Part shown: one piece after another, positions 8,947 to 19,196 of the stretch | Layout: every line of letters begins with the position of its first letter | Position numbering within the stretch: position 1 is the stretch's first letter | NCBI RefSeq assembly: GCF_003449035.1 | Contig: NZ_QRGB01000001.1 | Location: forward strand, 3,348,001 to 3,412,000 | Direction: 5' to 3' | DNA: 64,000 bases | Source: Pedobacter indicus | GTDB taxonomy: Bacteria > Bacteroidota > Bacteroidia > Sphingobacteriales > Sphingobacteriaceae | Position numbers and translations under genes: made by a program | The notes under the pieces: generated by a model | The model's database searches: none | Told to the model about the DNA's origin: nothing | What the model saw: the letters and a program-made list of their open reading frames with translations, nothing else

Positions 8947-9783
8947 ATGCGAAACCTTTGGATATTCATTAACAGATACAGCACATTCTTCTTGTTTATC
9001 CTTTTTTTTGCGCTATCTTTTATCTTAACTATCAGAAACAATTCATTTCAGCGTGCAAGTGCGATAAACTCGTCTAACGAGGTGGTCGGACGAGCATACG
9101 AAAAGGTTGATTATTTTAAAGCTTACATCGATCTTAATGAAACAAATTTAACACTTGCTCATGAGAACGCTGCTTTGCGCGCACTATTAAAAAGTTCCAA
9201 TTACGATAATGAGATGATATCTCGCACCATACGAGATACATTGCTCGAGCCACAATATAGCTATACAGAAGCGCGAGTGATAAACAACAGTATTAATCAA
9301 AAAAACAACTATCTAACCGTTAATCGCGGTTCTCGTCATGGAATCAAAAAAGGCATGGGAGTTATCTCATCAAATGGTGTCGTCGGGATTGTTCTAAATG
9401 TTTCGCCCAATTTTTCAACTGTTCAATCGCTTCTGCATTCTGACACCAGAGTCAGTGCCAGCTTATCAAAAAGCGAGGCTTTTGGTTCGCTCGTATGGGG
9501 ACAAAATGCGGTTGATCCCCAATACGCCGTTTTAAGGGATATACCCAATCACGTAGAAGTTGAGAAGGGAGAGAGGGTAGTCACATCTGGTTATTCTCTT
9601 TTTCCACCCGGTATCATCATCGGACAAGTGGAAGAGACCGGCATTACAAGCGGAAGTAGCTTCCTGGATATCAAAATTAAACTGAACAATGACTTCAGTA
9701 CGTTACGTTATGTATATATTGTAACGGACAAACTAGCAACGGAAAAGGAACAACTAGAGGAACAAAACACGGACAATGGCTAA
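8947..9783 (+). CDS. mreC: Rod-shape-determining protein MreC
   Basis: 278 residues. A short cytoplasmic start is followed by one transmembrane helix (about 12-29, STFFLFILFFALSFILTI), a coiled coil (about 60-88) and the periplasmic double beta-barrel domain (YTEARVINNS, GSRHGIKKGMGVISSNGVVG, VTSGYSLFPPGIIIGQV). MreC bridges MreB/MreD to PBP2 and activates it. The end overlaps mreD by 8 bases. Confidence 0.93.
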   Translation: MRNLWIFINRYSTFFLFILFFALSFILTIRNNSFQRASAINSSNEVVGRAYEKVDYFKAYIDLNETNLTLAHENAALRALLKSSNYDNEMISRTIRDTLLEPQYSYTEARVINNSINQKNNYLTVNRGSRHGIKKGMGVISSNGVVGIVLNVSPNFSTVQSLLHSDTRVSASLSKSEAFGSLVWGQNAVDPQYAVLRDIPNHVEVEKGERVVTSGYSLFPPGIIIGQVEETGITSGSSFLDIKIKLNNDFSTLRYVYIVTDKLATEKEQLEEQNTDNG

Positions 9784-10291
9784 GTTACTAATAGAGAATA
9801 TCATACGATTTCTGGTGCTTATTCTTGCTCAGGTCTTTCTTTTCAAAAATATCGGTTATTACAACCTGGCATCTCCCTTTCCCTACATCATGGCGCTGAT
9901 GTTACTGCCGGCACGAATACCCAAATTTTTTCTTTTCACGATCGCTTTCCTCACAGGAATCACAGTTGATGCATTTTACGACACCTTAGGGGTTCATGCT
10001 GCTGCCTGCGTTACTCTCGCTTGGGCTCGCATTGTTTTCATTAATCTCACCCTTCAAGATGATGATTATGAAACCTCGTCCACACCCGGTATCAGTCAAA
10101 TATCGTTCCGATGGTTTTTTATCTATGCATTCGTTCTCAGCTTTTTCCATCATTTCACACTCTATTTATTAGAAGTGTTTTCTTTAAATAACTTCCTCTA
10201 TACATTAACTAGCATTCTTTTTAGTTGTATCTTTACCACCGTTCTGATTGTTTTATTTGAGTTGATCTTATATAGAAGGAAAAAGCGGTGA
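9776..10291 (+). CDS. mreD: Rod-shape-determining protein MreD
   Basis: 171 residues and strongly hydrophobic, with about five or six transmembrane helices and almost no soluble sequence, as in MreD. The motif FLTGITVDAFYDTLGVHAAA is a typical Bacteroidota MreD segment. The identification rests mainly on topology and its position between mreC and mrdA. It overlaps both neighbours (8 bases with mreC, 4 bases with mrdA). Confidence 0.88.
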   Translation: MAKLLIENIIRFLVLILAQVFLFKNIGYYNLASPFPYIMALMLLPARIPKFFLFTIAFLTGITVDAFYDTLGVHAAACVTLAWARIVFINLTLQDDDYETSSTPGISQISFRWFFIYAFVLSFFHHFTLYLLEVFSLNNFLYTLTSILFSCIFTTVLIVLFELILYRRKKR

Positions 10292-12129
10292 ACAGTTATT
10301 TTGCACGAAAATACATTATCCAAGGTATCATCATTGCAGCTGCCGCAGTCATTCTTTTGCGACTTTTTTACATCCAGGTTATTGATGACTCCTACTACCT
10401 ATCCGCGGAAAACAACGTTTTAAGAAAGATAGTTATCTATCCCGCACGCGGGGTTATCCTTGACAGGAACTCCGAAGTCCTCGTTCAGAATGAACCGGTT
10501 TACGATCTGATGGTAACGCCTCGCGAGGTTAAAGAAATGGATACAACACTTTTTTGTGAACTGGTGGGTATTGACAAAGAAGGGTTTGATAAGCGTTTTC
10601 TTAAAGCAAAAAATTATTCACCGTACAAGGCGTCCATTTTCGAAAAACAATTATCCGCCGAAACCTATGCCCGACTGCAAGAACACCTTTATGAGTTTCG
10701 GGGCTTCTATGTTCAAAACAGAACCGTACGAAATTATCCAGATAGCATTGCTGCCCAATTTCTTGGGTATATCAATGAAGTCACCGAAAAGGATATTGAA
10801 CGAAGCAATGGCTTTTATAGACCGGGCGACTATATCGGCGTAAGCGGTGTCGAACGAGCGTATGAAGAGTTGCTCCGCGGTCAGCGTGGTGTCCAAAACG
10901 TTATGGTGGATGCCTTCAACCGTCCGAAAGGGCATTTTGCAGACGGCAAGTACGATACCCTGGCAGTTGCCGGAGAAGAATTAATGTCTTCGCTCGATAA
11001 AGAGTTACAACAACTCGGCGAAACGCTTATGAAAAATAAGCTGGGTAGTATCGTTGCTATTGAACCTGCCACTGGTGAAGTTTTAAGCTTTGTAAGCAGT
11101 CCGTCTTACAACCCCAATATGATGGTGGGTCGGGAACGTGGAAACAACTATATGAAGTTGCTTTACGACCCGTTAAAGCCTATGTTCATACGCCCTATGC
11201 AAGCGCAGTACCCCCCGGGATCGGTTTTTAAAGTAATATCCGCCCTTGTAGCCCAACAAGCGCAGGTAATCGATAAAGATATGAGGTACCATTGTGTAGG
11301 TGGCTATCGGTACGGACGGAGCGGCTATATGCGTTGTACTCACGTCCATGGCTCCATCAATCTGGCAACCTCTATCCAGGCTTCGTGTAACCCATACTAT
11401 GCTTTTGCATTTGCACGGATGATTGATGGCCGCGGCAAGAAGCCGTCAGAGTCCTACAAAGATTGGCATGAAGCGATCCAGCGTTTCGGAATCGGTAAAG
11501 AGCTCGGTATCGATCTCCCAGGTGAAAACGCTGGAAACTTACCCACATCAGAATACTACACCAAACACTTCGGCAGCGACAAGTGGACCTCCGCTTATAA
11601 TATCTCTTTATCCATCGGACAGGGAGAGATGGGGATCACCCCTCTTCAAATGGCAAACGTCATGGCGATCGTAGCCAATCGTGGCTTTTACTATCGTCCA
11701 CACTTGATTAAATCCATCGGCGAAAAGAAAATCGTCAAACCTGAGTTTTCCGAAAAAATACCCGTTGGCGTAGACGCACAGTATTTTGAACCCGTAATCG
11801 AAGGAATGAGCCGTGCGGTCAATCAACCTGGCGGAACAGCTTATTCCGTTAAAATCAAAGATATTGAAATGGCCGGAAAAACCGGGACCGTACAGAACCC
11901 TCACGGTACAAATCACGCAGTTTTCTTTGCATTTGCACCAAGGGAAAACCCTAAGATAGCAATTGCCGTTTTCGTTGAAAACGCAGGCTACGGAGGGGTT
12001 TGGGCAGCACCAATAGCAAGCATGATGGTTGAAAAATATCTGAAAGATACAATTACACTACCAAAACACATCCAAGATCGTATCTACAAAGGGAGCATTT
12101 TACCAGATATAAAAAAAGCAGCAGAATGA
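10288..12129 (+). CDS. mrdA: Penicillin-binding protein 2 (elongasome transpeptidase)
   Basis: 613 residues, GTG start inside a GTGA overlap with mreD. One N-terminal membrane anchor (about 8-25) precedes the PBP dimerisation domain (RGVILDRN, then GVSGVERAYEELLRG). The transpeptidase domain has all three motifs: SVFK at 312-315 with nucleophile Ser312, SCN (in QASCNPYYAF) and KTGT at 531-534. It cross-links peptidoglycan during side-wall growth with RodA as glycosyltransferase partner. It ends in an ATGA overlap with rodA. Confidence 0.95.
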   Translation: MNSYFARKYIIQGIIIAAAAVILLRLFYIQVIDDSYYLSAENNVLRKIVIYPARGVILDRNSEVLVQNEPVYDLMVTPREVKEMDTTLFCELVGIDKEGFDKRFLKAKNYSPYKASIFEKQLSAETYARLQEHLYEFRGFYVQNRTVRNYPDSIAAQFLGYINEVTEKDIERSNGFYRPGDYIGVSGVERAYEELLRGQRGVQNVMVDAFNRPKGHFADGKYDTLAVAGEELMSSLDKELQQLGETLMKNKLGSIVAIEPATGEVLSFVSSPSYNPNMMVGRERGNNYMKLLYDPLKPMFIRPMQAQYPPGSVFKVISALVAQQAQVIDKDMRYHCVGGYRYGRSGYMRCTHVHGSINLATSIQASCNPYYAFAFARMIDGRGKKPSESYKDWHEAIQRFGIGKELGIDLPGENAGNLPTSEYYTKHFGSDKWTSAYNISLSIGQGEMGITPLQMANVMAIVANRGFYYRPHLIKSIGEKKIVKPEFSEKIPVGVDAQYFEPVIEGMSRAVNQPGGTAYSVKIKDIEMAGKTGTVQNPHGTNHAVFFAFAPRENPKIAIAVFVENAGYGGVWAAPIASMMVEKYLKDTITLPKHIQDRIYKGSILPDIKKAAE

Positions 12130-13409
12130 CAAATTTAAACAGGAAGTTCTTCGGCTCAGGGATCGATTGGTTAACCATATTGCTATGGTTAGCACTTTGC
12201 ATTATTGGCTGGTTTAATATTCATGCTGCCGTTTACGACCCTGAACATCCAAGTCTGCTTAGTATTGATACTAATTATGGAAAGCAGTTCATTTTTATTG
12301 TATCGGCAGTTATCCTGGCTGCCGTCATTCTGATTATCGATAGCCGGTTCTATAGTTCGGTCGCCCCTATTTTCTACGGAATCACCATTATATTATTGAT
12401 TGTGGTATTAATTGTAGGCCGAAATGTCGGTGGTAACCAAGCTTGGATCCCGCTCGGGTCATTCCGTTTACAACCATCCGAGTTTGCCAAGTTAGCATCC
12501 TGCCTGATACTCGCTAAATACCTCAACGCCCACAGTAATAAAAACCCTAACCTCCAAACCCTTCTTGTAGGGTCTTTACTACTCCTTCTGCCTGTTGGAT
12601 TAATCATGTTACAACCCGATACAGGATCAGCCCTAGCTTTCTTTGCTTTAATTTTCGTATTCTATCGTGAGGGTTATGTGTCCGGTATCTTTTTACTTAT
12701 TGGCGCTTCGGCAATTGCCCTCTTTATCTTATCCTTGCTGTTCCCTCAATGGACCGTTATTCTGGGCGTAGCCGTTGTTTGTGCTATCCTTGTTTACTTT
12801 ACCAAAAGATCTCGCAAAGCGATCATTACCGGAGTGACACTGTTCGGAGCAGCGACGATCTTTATTCTAGGGGTCGATTTTGCCTATAATGAGATCTTAC
12901 AGAGCCATCAACGTAACCGAATCGAAGTAATGCTCGGAAAGATCGATGACCCACGTGGCGAAGGCTATAATGTCAACCAGTCATTGATCGCTATCGGCTC
13001 CGGCCAGCTTTTAGGCAAAGGCTATTTGCAGGGTACACAGACAAAATACAACTTTGTACCTGAACAGAGTACCGACTTTATTTTTTGTACGATCGGCGAA
13101 GAATGGGGCTTCTTAGGATCATCGATTATGGTTCTGACATACCTGGGGCTTCTTTTGCGGCTGATCCATATCGCAGAGCGACAACGATCACATTTCGCCC
13201 GAATCTATGGTTATGGGGTCGTCTCTATCCTCTTCTTCCATTTTTTCATCAATATCGGGATGACCCTGGGGGTTGTTCCTGTGATCGGGATACCATTGCC
13301 ATTTATTAGCTACGGAGGGTCATCTTTGTGGAGTTTCACAATCTTGCTTTTTATCCTGCTGAAGCTAGATGCAAATAGAAAAGGACTGTTCAATATACAG
13401 TCCTTCTAA
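12126..13409 (+). CDS. rodA: Peptidoglycan glycosyltransferase RodA (SEDS family)
   Basis: 427 residues with about ten transmembrane helices. SEDS family marks include NVGGNQAWIPLGSFRLQPSE, IMLQPDTGSALAFF with the catalytic-site Asp in its usual loop, QSTDFIFCTIGEEWGFLG, and the C-terminal GIPLPFISYGGSS. It polymerises lipid II and pairs with the PBP2 encoded immediately upstream. The last codons lie in a hairpin (13381-13405) that may act in transcription termination. Confidence 0.95.
   Translation: MTNLNRKFFGSGIDWLTILLWLALCIIGWFNIHAAVYDPEHPSLLSIDTNYGKQFIFIVSAVILAAVILIIDSRFYSSVAPIFYGITIILLIVVLIVGRNVGGNQAWIPLGSFRLQPSEFAKLASCLILAKYLNAHSNKNPNLQTLLVGSLLLLLPVGLIMLQPDTGSALAFFALIFVFYREGYVSGIFLLIGASAIALFILSLLFPQWTVILGVAVVCAILVYFTKRSRKAIITGVTLFGAATIFILGVDFAYNEILQSHQRNRIEVMLGKIDDPRGEGYNVNQSLIAIGSGQLLGKGYLQGTQTKYNFVPEQSTDFIFCTIGEEWGFLGSSIMVLTYLGLLLRLIHIAERQRSHFARIYGYGVVSILFFHFFINIGMTLGVVPVIGIPLPFISYGGSSLWSFTILLFILLKLDANRKGLFNIQSF
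13381..13405 (+). terminator. Weak hairpin overlapping the rodA stop region
   Basis: AAGGACTG (13381-13388) pairs with CAGTCCTT (13398-13405) around a nine-base loop, with the rodA stop at 13407-13409. No T-run follows directly, so a termination role is uncertain. Confidence 0.3.
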
Positions 13410-13467
13410 ATCCGATCATCTTAAAAAACACTTCATTTTTTGGATGAAAAGAAAAGTTAATCCGTAA

Positions 13468-14784
13468 CTAACCGTATCTTTTTCGCAAAATCGCGTACAG
13501 TTTTTCAACTGTTGCCTGCTTTGTTCCCCAATTGTTTTTCGCAGCATAGTTGGTCTGCAGAAAACGATCAGCATCCTCCATTGTTTCAAAACGATTTAAG
13601 AGCTCAATTGCTTCGCTGTATGCCAAACTATAACCATTAAATAAATCTTTAATAAAAAGCAGCTTGTCGTTTAAATTGATCCCCGATTTGATATCGCGAA
13701 TACGCTGCTGTTTGGGCAGAGTAGGTTTTGCAATACTTGCAGACTGATTAAGTGAAACAGGCTTCTCTTCAGGCGTTGCGCTTTTTCTCTGTGCAAAAAG
13801 GCGCTCATTCAAACTCATCGGGCGCTCCGGCTCTACGCTGACAGTCTTCTCTTCAATCACTACTTCTGAAGTAACTTTCTTTTCCTCTTCTTTATCTGTT
13901 TTACTATCTGCTTTTTCGGCTGCTACCTCTTTTGCTTCAGGTTCTACTTCCGTTTTGTCTTCTGGTTGGCTTTTGTTCGAATCCTCTCCAGCCGAAGTTG
14001 ATTCTTCTGAATCTGTATTACCCGTCACTTGGTTAGCTAATTCAGCCGGAACATCAAAAGGCTCAAAAAATGATTTCAACTTCGAATGATCTTCTTCCTC
14101 ATCCGTTTGATCTTCTACCGCCGGTGAAGAAGCTGTTTGATCTGCGGCGTCCTGCTTATCCTGTTGTTCCTCTTCCTGTTGTTTCTCTTCTTGCTTTTGA
14201 TTCTCTTCTTCGCTAGTATCTTCTACCTCAGAGTCCCGAGTATCTTTCTCTTCTGGACTATCCTTCTCCTCCTCCTTCGCTTCCTCTGTCTCTGCCTCTT
14301 CAACCTCGGCGGACACATCCTCGCTAGCCCGCTCATCACTTAAGTTCTCATCATTACTAGCATCCTCTTTGTCTGAATCCTCTTTTTCTTCCGGAATCTC
14401 ATCTACCGTTTGCTGCTCATCTGCCTTTTCGTTTGAATCACGATTTTCAATCGGTGGTGTGAAAAAGATAGCTTCCCGTTGCTCTACCGCACCCTCGCTT
14501 TCCTCCTCTTTCGAGTCGCTAATCTCGTTTACTTCCTCGCTGCTTTCCGCAAGCTGCCCAACCGTCTCCAAGTTTTCCTTATCGCTGCTCTTATTCAGAT
14601 AACTTTCCTCCTCGAGCTTGCGCAGGATGGTCGTATGTTCTGTAAAGTAAGTTGCATTCGCTTCAAACAGTTGAAACTCCAGCGGATGGACATCTTTTTC
14701 TGAATCTGATATATGATCAAATGATTCAGAAAGCTCCTTCATTAATACACGTATTTTATCGATAATCTCTTCTTTCGATATCAT
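13468..14784 (-). CDS. Acidic, largely disordered protein with conserved C-terminal domain
   Basis: 438 residues, no enzyme family recognised. A short N-terminal helical segment (1-60) precedes a long Glu/Asp/Ser/Lys-rich region (about 70-310) with almost no hydrophobic residues (for example [18 protein letters not shown]), which should be disordered. The C-terminal 110 residues look folded: [20 protein letters not shown], then [20 protein letters not shown], then [19 protein letters not shown]. No signal peptide or membrane helix, so it is probably cytoplasmic. It is convergent with rodA. A TAAATTTG element on this strand (14821-14828) may drive it. Function unknown. Confidence 0.7.
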   Translation of the reverse strand: MISKEEIIDKIRVLMKELSESFDHISDSEKDVHPLEFQLFEANATYFTEHTTILRKLEEESYLNKSSDKENLETVGQLAESSEEVNEISDSKEEESEGAVEQREAIFFTPPIENRDSNEKADEQQTVDEIPEEKEDSDKEDASNDENLSDERASEDVSAEVEEAETEEAKEEEKDSPEEKDTRDSEVEDTSEEENQKQEEKQQEEEQQDKQDAADQTASSPAVEDQTDEEEDHSKLKSFFEPFDVPAELANQVTGNTDSEESTSAGEDSNKSQPEDKTEVEPEAKEVAAEKADSKTDKEEEKKVTSEVVIEEKTVSVEPERPMSLNERLFAQRKSATPEEKPVSLNQSASIAKPTLPKQQRIRDIKSGINLNDKLLFIKDLFNGYSLAYSEAIELLNRFETMEDADRFLQTNYAAKNNWGTKQATVEKLYAILRKRYG

Positions 14785-14820
14785 AATAGCTACTCTTTTC
14801 TTTCGTGAAATTTAGTTTAT

Positions 14821-14828
14821 CAAATTTA
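14821..14828 (-). promoter_or_regulatory. Candidate -7 element for the acidic protein gene
   Basis: On the minus strand this reads TAAATTTG, matching TAnnTTTG, 36 bases before the start codon at 14784. No -33 TTG is found at normal spacing, so support is partial. Confidence 0.35.
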
Positions 14829-14872
14829 ATTAAATTAATAGAATTTATTCCTACCAATACTATTGTTTAACA

Positions 14873-16432
14873 TCACTTAACATTTGGCCGGTCGCCTACT
14901 TTCGTAAAAGTAGATTCATCCGTTCTCACCTTCGTAAAATCATCCAGATAGTTCGGGAAATAGATATCTGACAAATGCATAAATTCATCTCCCCTCATAA
15001 ACATATCCATACTGATATCACCAAAACTTTTCTTCCCACACGCCGCCAATAATTCCATTGCTGCGTGTAAGGTATTATGGTGAAAATGATATACACGATC
15101 TTTCTTTTCCCTAACAACAAGCCCTTTTGCAAGCACCTTATCTTGCGTCGCCACTCCCGTCGGACAATCATTTGTATTACACCTCAAAGCCTGAATACAC
15201 CCTAACGAAAGCATAAACCCACGAGCACTGTTTACAACATCCGCACCCAAAGACAACGCTTTCAAGAACGATGCGGCTGAAATAATCTTACCACTACATA
15301 TTAAACGAAGTCTTTTACGTATTCCGTATTTCTCCAACGATTGATGTACGAAAATAAGTGCCGGCTCCAACGGTATACCTACAGCGTCCGAAAACTCCAG
15401 TGGAGCCGCCCCAGTTCCACCCTCTGCGCCATCAACGGTAATAAAATCAGGATATATCTCCAATTCATTCATGACCTCACAAAGCTCAATAAATTCATCA
15501 GTACGACCAATACAGAGCTTAAAACCAACAGGTTTACCACCCGAAAGATCTCTTAATGTACCGATAAACTGTATCAACTCCCTCGCATTTGAAAACGCCC
15601 GGTGATGTTGAGGTGACAGCACCGTCGTATACGGTATAAGCCCCCGAATCTTGGCGATCTCTTCCGTATTCTTCACTGCTGGCAACACGCCACCATGCCC
15701 CGGCTTTGCACCCTGAGACAGTTTCAGCTCAATCATTTTCACTTCTTTCAACGCGGCTCTCTCCTTAAACATCTCAGGATTAAAGTTACCATCTGCGTCA
15801 CGGCAGCCAAAATACCCAGTTCCAATCTGCCAAACTAAGTCACCGCCCTGCAGATGATACTCTGAGATCCCGCCTTCTCCGGTATTATGATAAAACTCAC
15901 CTCGTAAGGCCCCCAAGTTCAATGCTCTTATCGCATTCGAGCTTAAACTCCCATAACTCATAGCCGATATATTCAAGCGCGACGCACTATAAGGTTGTTT
16001 GCATTGCTCCCCACCAATTGTAATCCGGGGCAGCTCCTCTGTAATCGGAGCAGGATATATCGAGTGACGAAGCCCTTCATAGTTACGATGATTAATTTCC
16101 AGTTGCGTGCCAAAAGCCACGGTCGACTCAATATTCTTTGCCCGCTGGTAAGCTATAGACCGGATCGTTCTCGGAATGGGTTTCCCGTCGGTATTTCGCT
16201 CAATAAAGTACTGTTGTAGTTCAGGTGAAATAAACTCAAAGAAATAACGAAAATAACCTAACACTGGGAAGTTTCTCAGAATCGTATGCCTTTCTTGAGA
16301 GATGTTATAAATCCCGACAAGAAAAAGCAGCAATACAACGACAGTTAACCATATCAACCCTGGGTAAAACCATGTAAAGATTAATAACAATGCTACTAAT
16401 GAACCTCCAATATAAAGAAATAGATTTCTCAT
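14873..16432 (-). CDS. FMN-binding glutamate synthase-family oxidoreductase, membrane-anchored
   Basis: 519 residues. Two hydrophobic helices at the N terminus (about 7-24 and 26-43) anchor a domain resembling the FMN domain of glutamate synthase large subunit (PF01645). Family marks: NISAMSYGSLSSNAIRALN, GTGYFGCRDADGNFN, KLSQGAKPGHGGVLP, TVDGAEGGTGAAPLEF, and a cysteine cluster in CIQALRCNTNDCPTGVATQ that matches the [3Fe-4S] ligand pattern of GltB. It lacks the glutaminase domain, so it is not a full glutamate synthase. The physiological substrate of these stand-alone proteins is unclear. Confidence 0.85.
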   Translation of the reverse strand: MRNLFLYIGGSLVALLLIFTWFYPGLIWLTVVVLLLFLVGIYNISQERHTILRNFPVLGYFRYFFEFISPELQQYFIERNTDGKPIPRTIRSIAYQRAKNIESTVAFGTQLEINHRNYEGLRHSIYPAPITEELPRITIGGEQCKQPYSASRLNISAMSYGSLSSNAIRALNLGALRGEFYHNTGEGGISEYHLQGGDLVWQIGTGYFGCRDADGNFNPEMFKERAALKEVKMIELKLSQGAKPGHGGVLPAVKNTEEIAKIRGLIPYTTVLSPQHHRAFSNARELIQFIGTLRDLSGGKPVGFKLCIGRTDEFIELCEVMNELEIYPDFITVDGAEGGTGAAPLEFSDAVGIPLEPALIFVHQSLEKYGIRKRLRLICSGKIISAASFLKALSLGADVVNSARGFMLSLGCIQALRCNTNDCPTGVATQDKVLAKGLVVREKKDRVYHFHHNTLHAAMELLAACGKKSFGDISMDMFMRGDEFMHLSDIYFPNYLDDFTKVRTDESTFTKVGDRPNVK

Positions 16433-16483
16433 AGAATTTGATTTTATTAATAAAACATGGTCACTCTGTCAGCTCCAAGCACT

Positions 16484-18148
16484 TTATTTTTTCAACGCCT
16501 CAATAATAGGCTTGCCAATAGTGCCATTCGGTGTCTGAATATTTAAAAGAGCCGCAACAGTTGGTGCAACATCGGTCATGTGCGTCGGACGACTGGTTTT
16601 ACCCTGTTCAATTCCCCAGCCCATAAATACTAATGGAATGTGGGAGTCATAGGGGTTCCAAGCTGAGTGCGAGGTACCAGTCGGTCTTTCCGACCCACTA
16701 CCGTACCAAGCCGGGTCCAAAATAACCTGAATACTTCCACTACGCTTATGGTTATAACCGTTTACAATTCGCTCTCTTATCAGTGTCGGAATCGCGGCAG
16801 AAGCTGCCTTCTCCATATCTACAACATAACTAACCCCTTCTTGTTTTTTCAGAAAACCAATAGCCTCTTCTTTAATTGCCTCCACATCCATTTGTTGTTC
16901 ATTAATAAGCGGATTATTCAAATGAACCTGATAGTTGGATAAACTTATAACCAATTTTTCTGCAGAAAATTTTTCCTGTAATGCAGCATTTAAGTCTTTA
17001 AGTATCTTCCCCGACTGCCATGCTCCGGCCGGCAAACGATTGTCTTGCATAAACGATACATTATGCGCCCCACCGTGGTCTGCTGTCAAAAACACCGTAT
17101 ACTCACCGGCTCCAACCTTTTTATCCAAGTAGTTAAAGAATTCTTCCAAACTCTTGTCCAATCTTAAATAAGTATCCTCTACTTCAATCGCGTTTGGCCC
17201 AAACCGGTGCCCGACATAGTCAGTAGAAGAAAGACTCAGCGCCAAGAAATCAGTTACATCATGATCCCCCAGGCGTTCGTTTTCAATTGCAGCTTTCGCC
17301 ATTTCGATACTCAAGGTATTACCATGAGGTGTCGAGCTGATCATCCCCGGCCCTTGTTCCTGAAAGAGTTTAGCGGTATTAATTGGAAATGTAGGCGCTT
17401 CTGTCCCACTGAATTTACCTTCATAAGCATTGTCATCATCCGAACTTTGCACGTAGGTATCAATCGGGTAGAGCGTCTCCCACCCTTCTTTCATTAATTT
17501 CTCAACCCATTTGTGTTTATTAAAATTACTCACCCAAGCCGGCAATTCATTCATATAATAAGTAGATGTAATAAAATCGCCGGTTTTACCATCAAACCAA
17601 TAAGCCGCATCGGCCGCATGCCCTGCCGGCAAGATACTACCCCGATCTTTGATTGCAACGCCAATAACCTTCGACCGGAAGTTCGTCGCCAGCTTTAACT
17701 CGTCCGTAATCGTACTTGTCAATAAATTACGTGGTGACATTTTACCAGCATCCGTATTACTCCCCACGGTTTCTACAGATGAGTCTTCCGCACAGTACAT
17801 CCGCTGCCCCGTAGCCTGGATTATAAAGTCATTACCCGCAATCCCATGGATCGAAGGAACAGATCCGGTATATACTGTACTATGTCCAATCGCGGTAACC
17901 GTTGGCACATAATCAATATTCGTATTATTTGCACTAAAACCTTCATTTAACATTCGTTTAAATCCACCCTCTCCGTACCTATCATAATAACGGTAGAGAT
18001 AATCCCAGCGCATCTGATCGACTACAATGCCCACCACGAGCTTCGGTCGCTCCAAGTGATGACCTGAACGATTCCGTTGCGCATATGATGTAAAAGAAAT
18101 TAATAAGAAAGTGATTAGTGCTGAGCACCAGATAAGTTGTTTTTTCAT
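16484..18148 (-). CDS. pafA: PafA-type alkaline phosphatase
   Basis: 554 residues with a signal peptide (1-23, ending SYAQ). It belongs to the Zn-dependent alkaline phosphatase superfamily that uses a threonine nucleophile. Visible elements: metal ligand Asp44 in VVDQMRWDY, the nucleophile segment IDYVPTVTAIGHSTVYTGS (83-85 region), KDRGS supplying the Lys/Arg phosphate-binding residues, DYVGHRFGP, LTADHGGAH, and THMTDVAPTVAALL with further metal ligands. PafA from Bacteroidota is a periplasmic phosphomonoesterase that releases phosphate from many organic esters. No Pho-box-like element was recognised upstream. Confidence 0.88.
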   Translation of the reverse strand: MKKQLIWCSALITFLLISFTSYAQRNRSGHHLERPKLVVGIVVDQMRWDYLYRYYDRYGEGGFKRMLNEGFSANNTNIDYVPTVTAIGHSTVYTGSVPSIHGIAGNDFIIQATGQRMYCAEDSSVETVGSNTDAGKMSPRNLLTSTITDELKLATNFRSKVIGVAIKDRGSILPAGHAADAAYWFDGKTGDFITSTYYMNELPAWVSNFNKHKWVEKLMKEGWETLYPIDTYVQSSDDDNAYEGKFSGTEAPTFPINTAKLFQEQGPGMISSTPHGNTLSIEMAKAAIENERLGDHDVTDFLALSLSSTDYVGHRFGPNAIEVEDTYLRLDKSLEEFFNYLDKKVGAGEYTVFLTADHGGAHNVSFMQDNRLPAGAWQSGKILKDLNAALQEKFSAEKLVISLSNYQVHLNNPLINEQQMDVEAIKEEAIGFLKKQEGVSYVVDMEKAASAAIPTLIRERIVNGYNHKRSGSIQVILDPAWYGSGSERPTGTSHSAWNPYDSHIPLVFMGWGIEQGKTSRPTHMTDVAPTVAALLNIQTPNGTIGKPIIEALKK

Positions 18149-18268
18149 TTTTTTATGTAGGATGAATTGTTTTGTAAGTCTAAGCTACAAAATTTGAAAT
18201 AAAATACCCGTTCGAATCGGATTAATCTTGATTTTCATGTACATGGAATAGACATCGTGTAGTCCCTT

Positions 18269-19081
18269 TTATGCCCCTTTATTCCTAAAAAGCCATCGCA
18301 AAAGTTTAGGTTCTGCAAAGGCATTGTCCCAACTGTTATGGTCGACGCCCGGATACAAGTTAAAACGGGGTTTTGAGCCCAACTCCTTCAGTTTCTCCAC
18401 GATGGTGATCGAGTGACTTGCGGGAACAATGGAATCATCCTCGCCATGGAAAATCCAGAGAGGCACATCTTTATAATGCTTTACATTTTCTACATTATCT
18501 CCGCCACAAATGGCAAAAGCTGCAGCAAACACATTTGGCCGGCGACGTAATAATTCAAACGTACCCATACCGCCCATGGACAAGCCTCCCAGATAAATCT
18601 GATCTTGATTTACATAAGTCTTTTTCTGAAGGTCATCAACCAAAGCCAATACCCCTTCCATCGCTTTTGTCGGCTCCCCATCCGTACCAAAATGAAAGCT
18701 ACGTTTCCCGTTCTGATCCGCTTCGATATCAACGTTCGACCAATAGCTATCGGTCGGGCATTGTGGGAAGATCACAATAGCGGGATATTTCTTTCGGTTA
18801 GTCTTTTCTAAAAAAAGACCAGCGCCGTGTGTAAGCTGCTTCTGATTGTCATTCCCACGTTCACCAGCACCGTGCAAAAACAAGATAACCGGATATTCCT
18901 TATTCTTATCAAAATTTTCAGGATACAAAATACGGTATGATAATTTCCCTCCATTGTACTCAAGTTGCTCACGCTGATAAAGACTGGTATCGGGTATGGC
19001 GTCTTGTGCTTTTAAAAGATTAGGACCTGCAAACACAGGCAGAATATAAAAGAGTAAGGCAAGATTCAGTAAGACTTTCAT
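18269..19081 (-). CDS. Secreted alpha/beta-hydrolase (phospholipase/carboxylesterase-like)
   Basis: 270 residues with a signal peptide (about 1-25). The alpha/beta-hydrolase core has the oxyanion segment PVILFLHGAGERGNDN, the nucleophile elbow GGLSMGGMGT, the Asp segment LWIFHGEDDSIVPASH and the catalytic His in PGVDHNSWDNAF. These match the predicted-peptidase / LpqC-Poly branch of secreted esterases common in polysaccharide-degrading Bacteroidota. Substrate is not assignable. It lies 120 bases upstream of pafA on the same strand, but no shared function is evident. Confidence 0.8.
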   Translation of the reverse strand: MKVLLNLALLFYILPVFAGPNLLKAQDAIPDTSLYQREQLEYNGGKLSYRILYPENFDKNKEYPVILFLHGAGERGNDNQKQLTHGAGLFLEKTNRKKYPAIVIFPQCPTDSYWSNVDIEADQNGKRSFHFGTDGEPTKAMEGVLALVDDLQKKTYVNQDQIYLGGLSMGGMGTFELLRRRPNVFAAAFAICGGDNVENVKHYKDVPLWIFHGEDDSIVPASHSITIVEKLKELGSKPRFNLYPGVDHNSWDNAFAEPKLLRWLFRNKGA

Positions 19082-19196
19082 AACTTATAATTTTAAGTGG
19101 AACCAATATCGACAAAATAAACAAAAAACAAATCATTCGGAATATTCTTACTATCTTAGTCTATAGTCAATTAGCATCAACCAAATACCAAAAATT

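Noticed and set aside
14137-14703. Long plus-strand ORFs rich in Leu, Phe and Ser opposite the acidic protein gene
   Set aside because: They mirror the Glu/Asp codons of the opposite strand (antisense of GAA/GAG gives TTC/CTC) and have no start context or family match.
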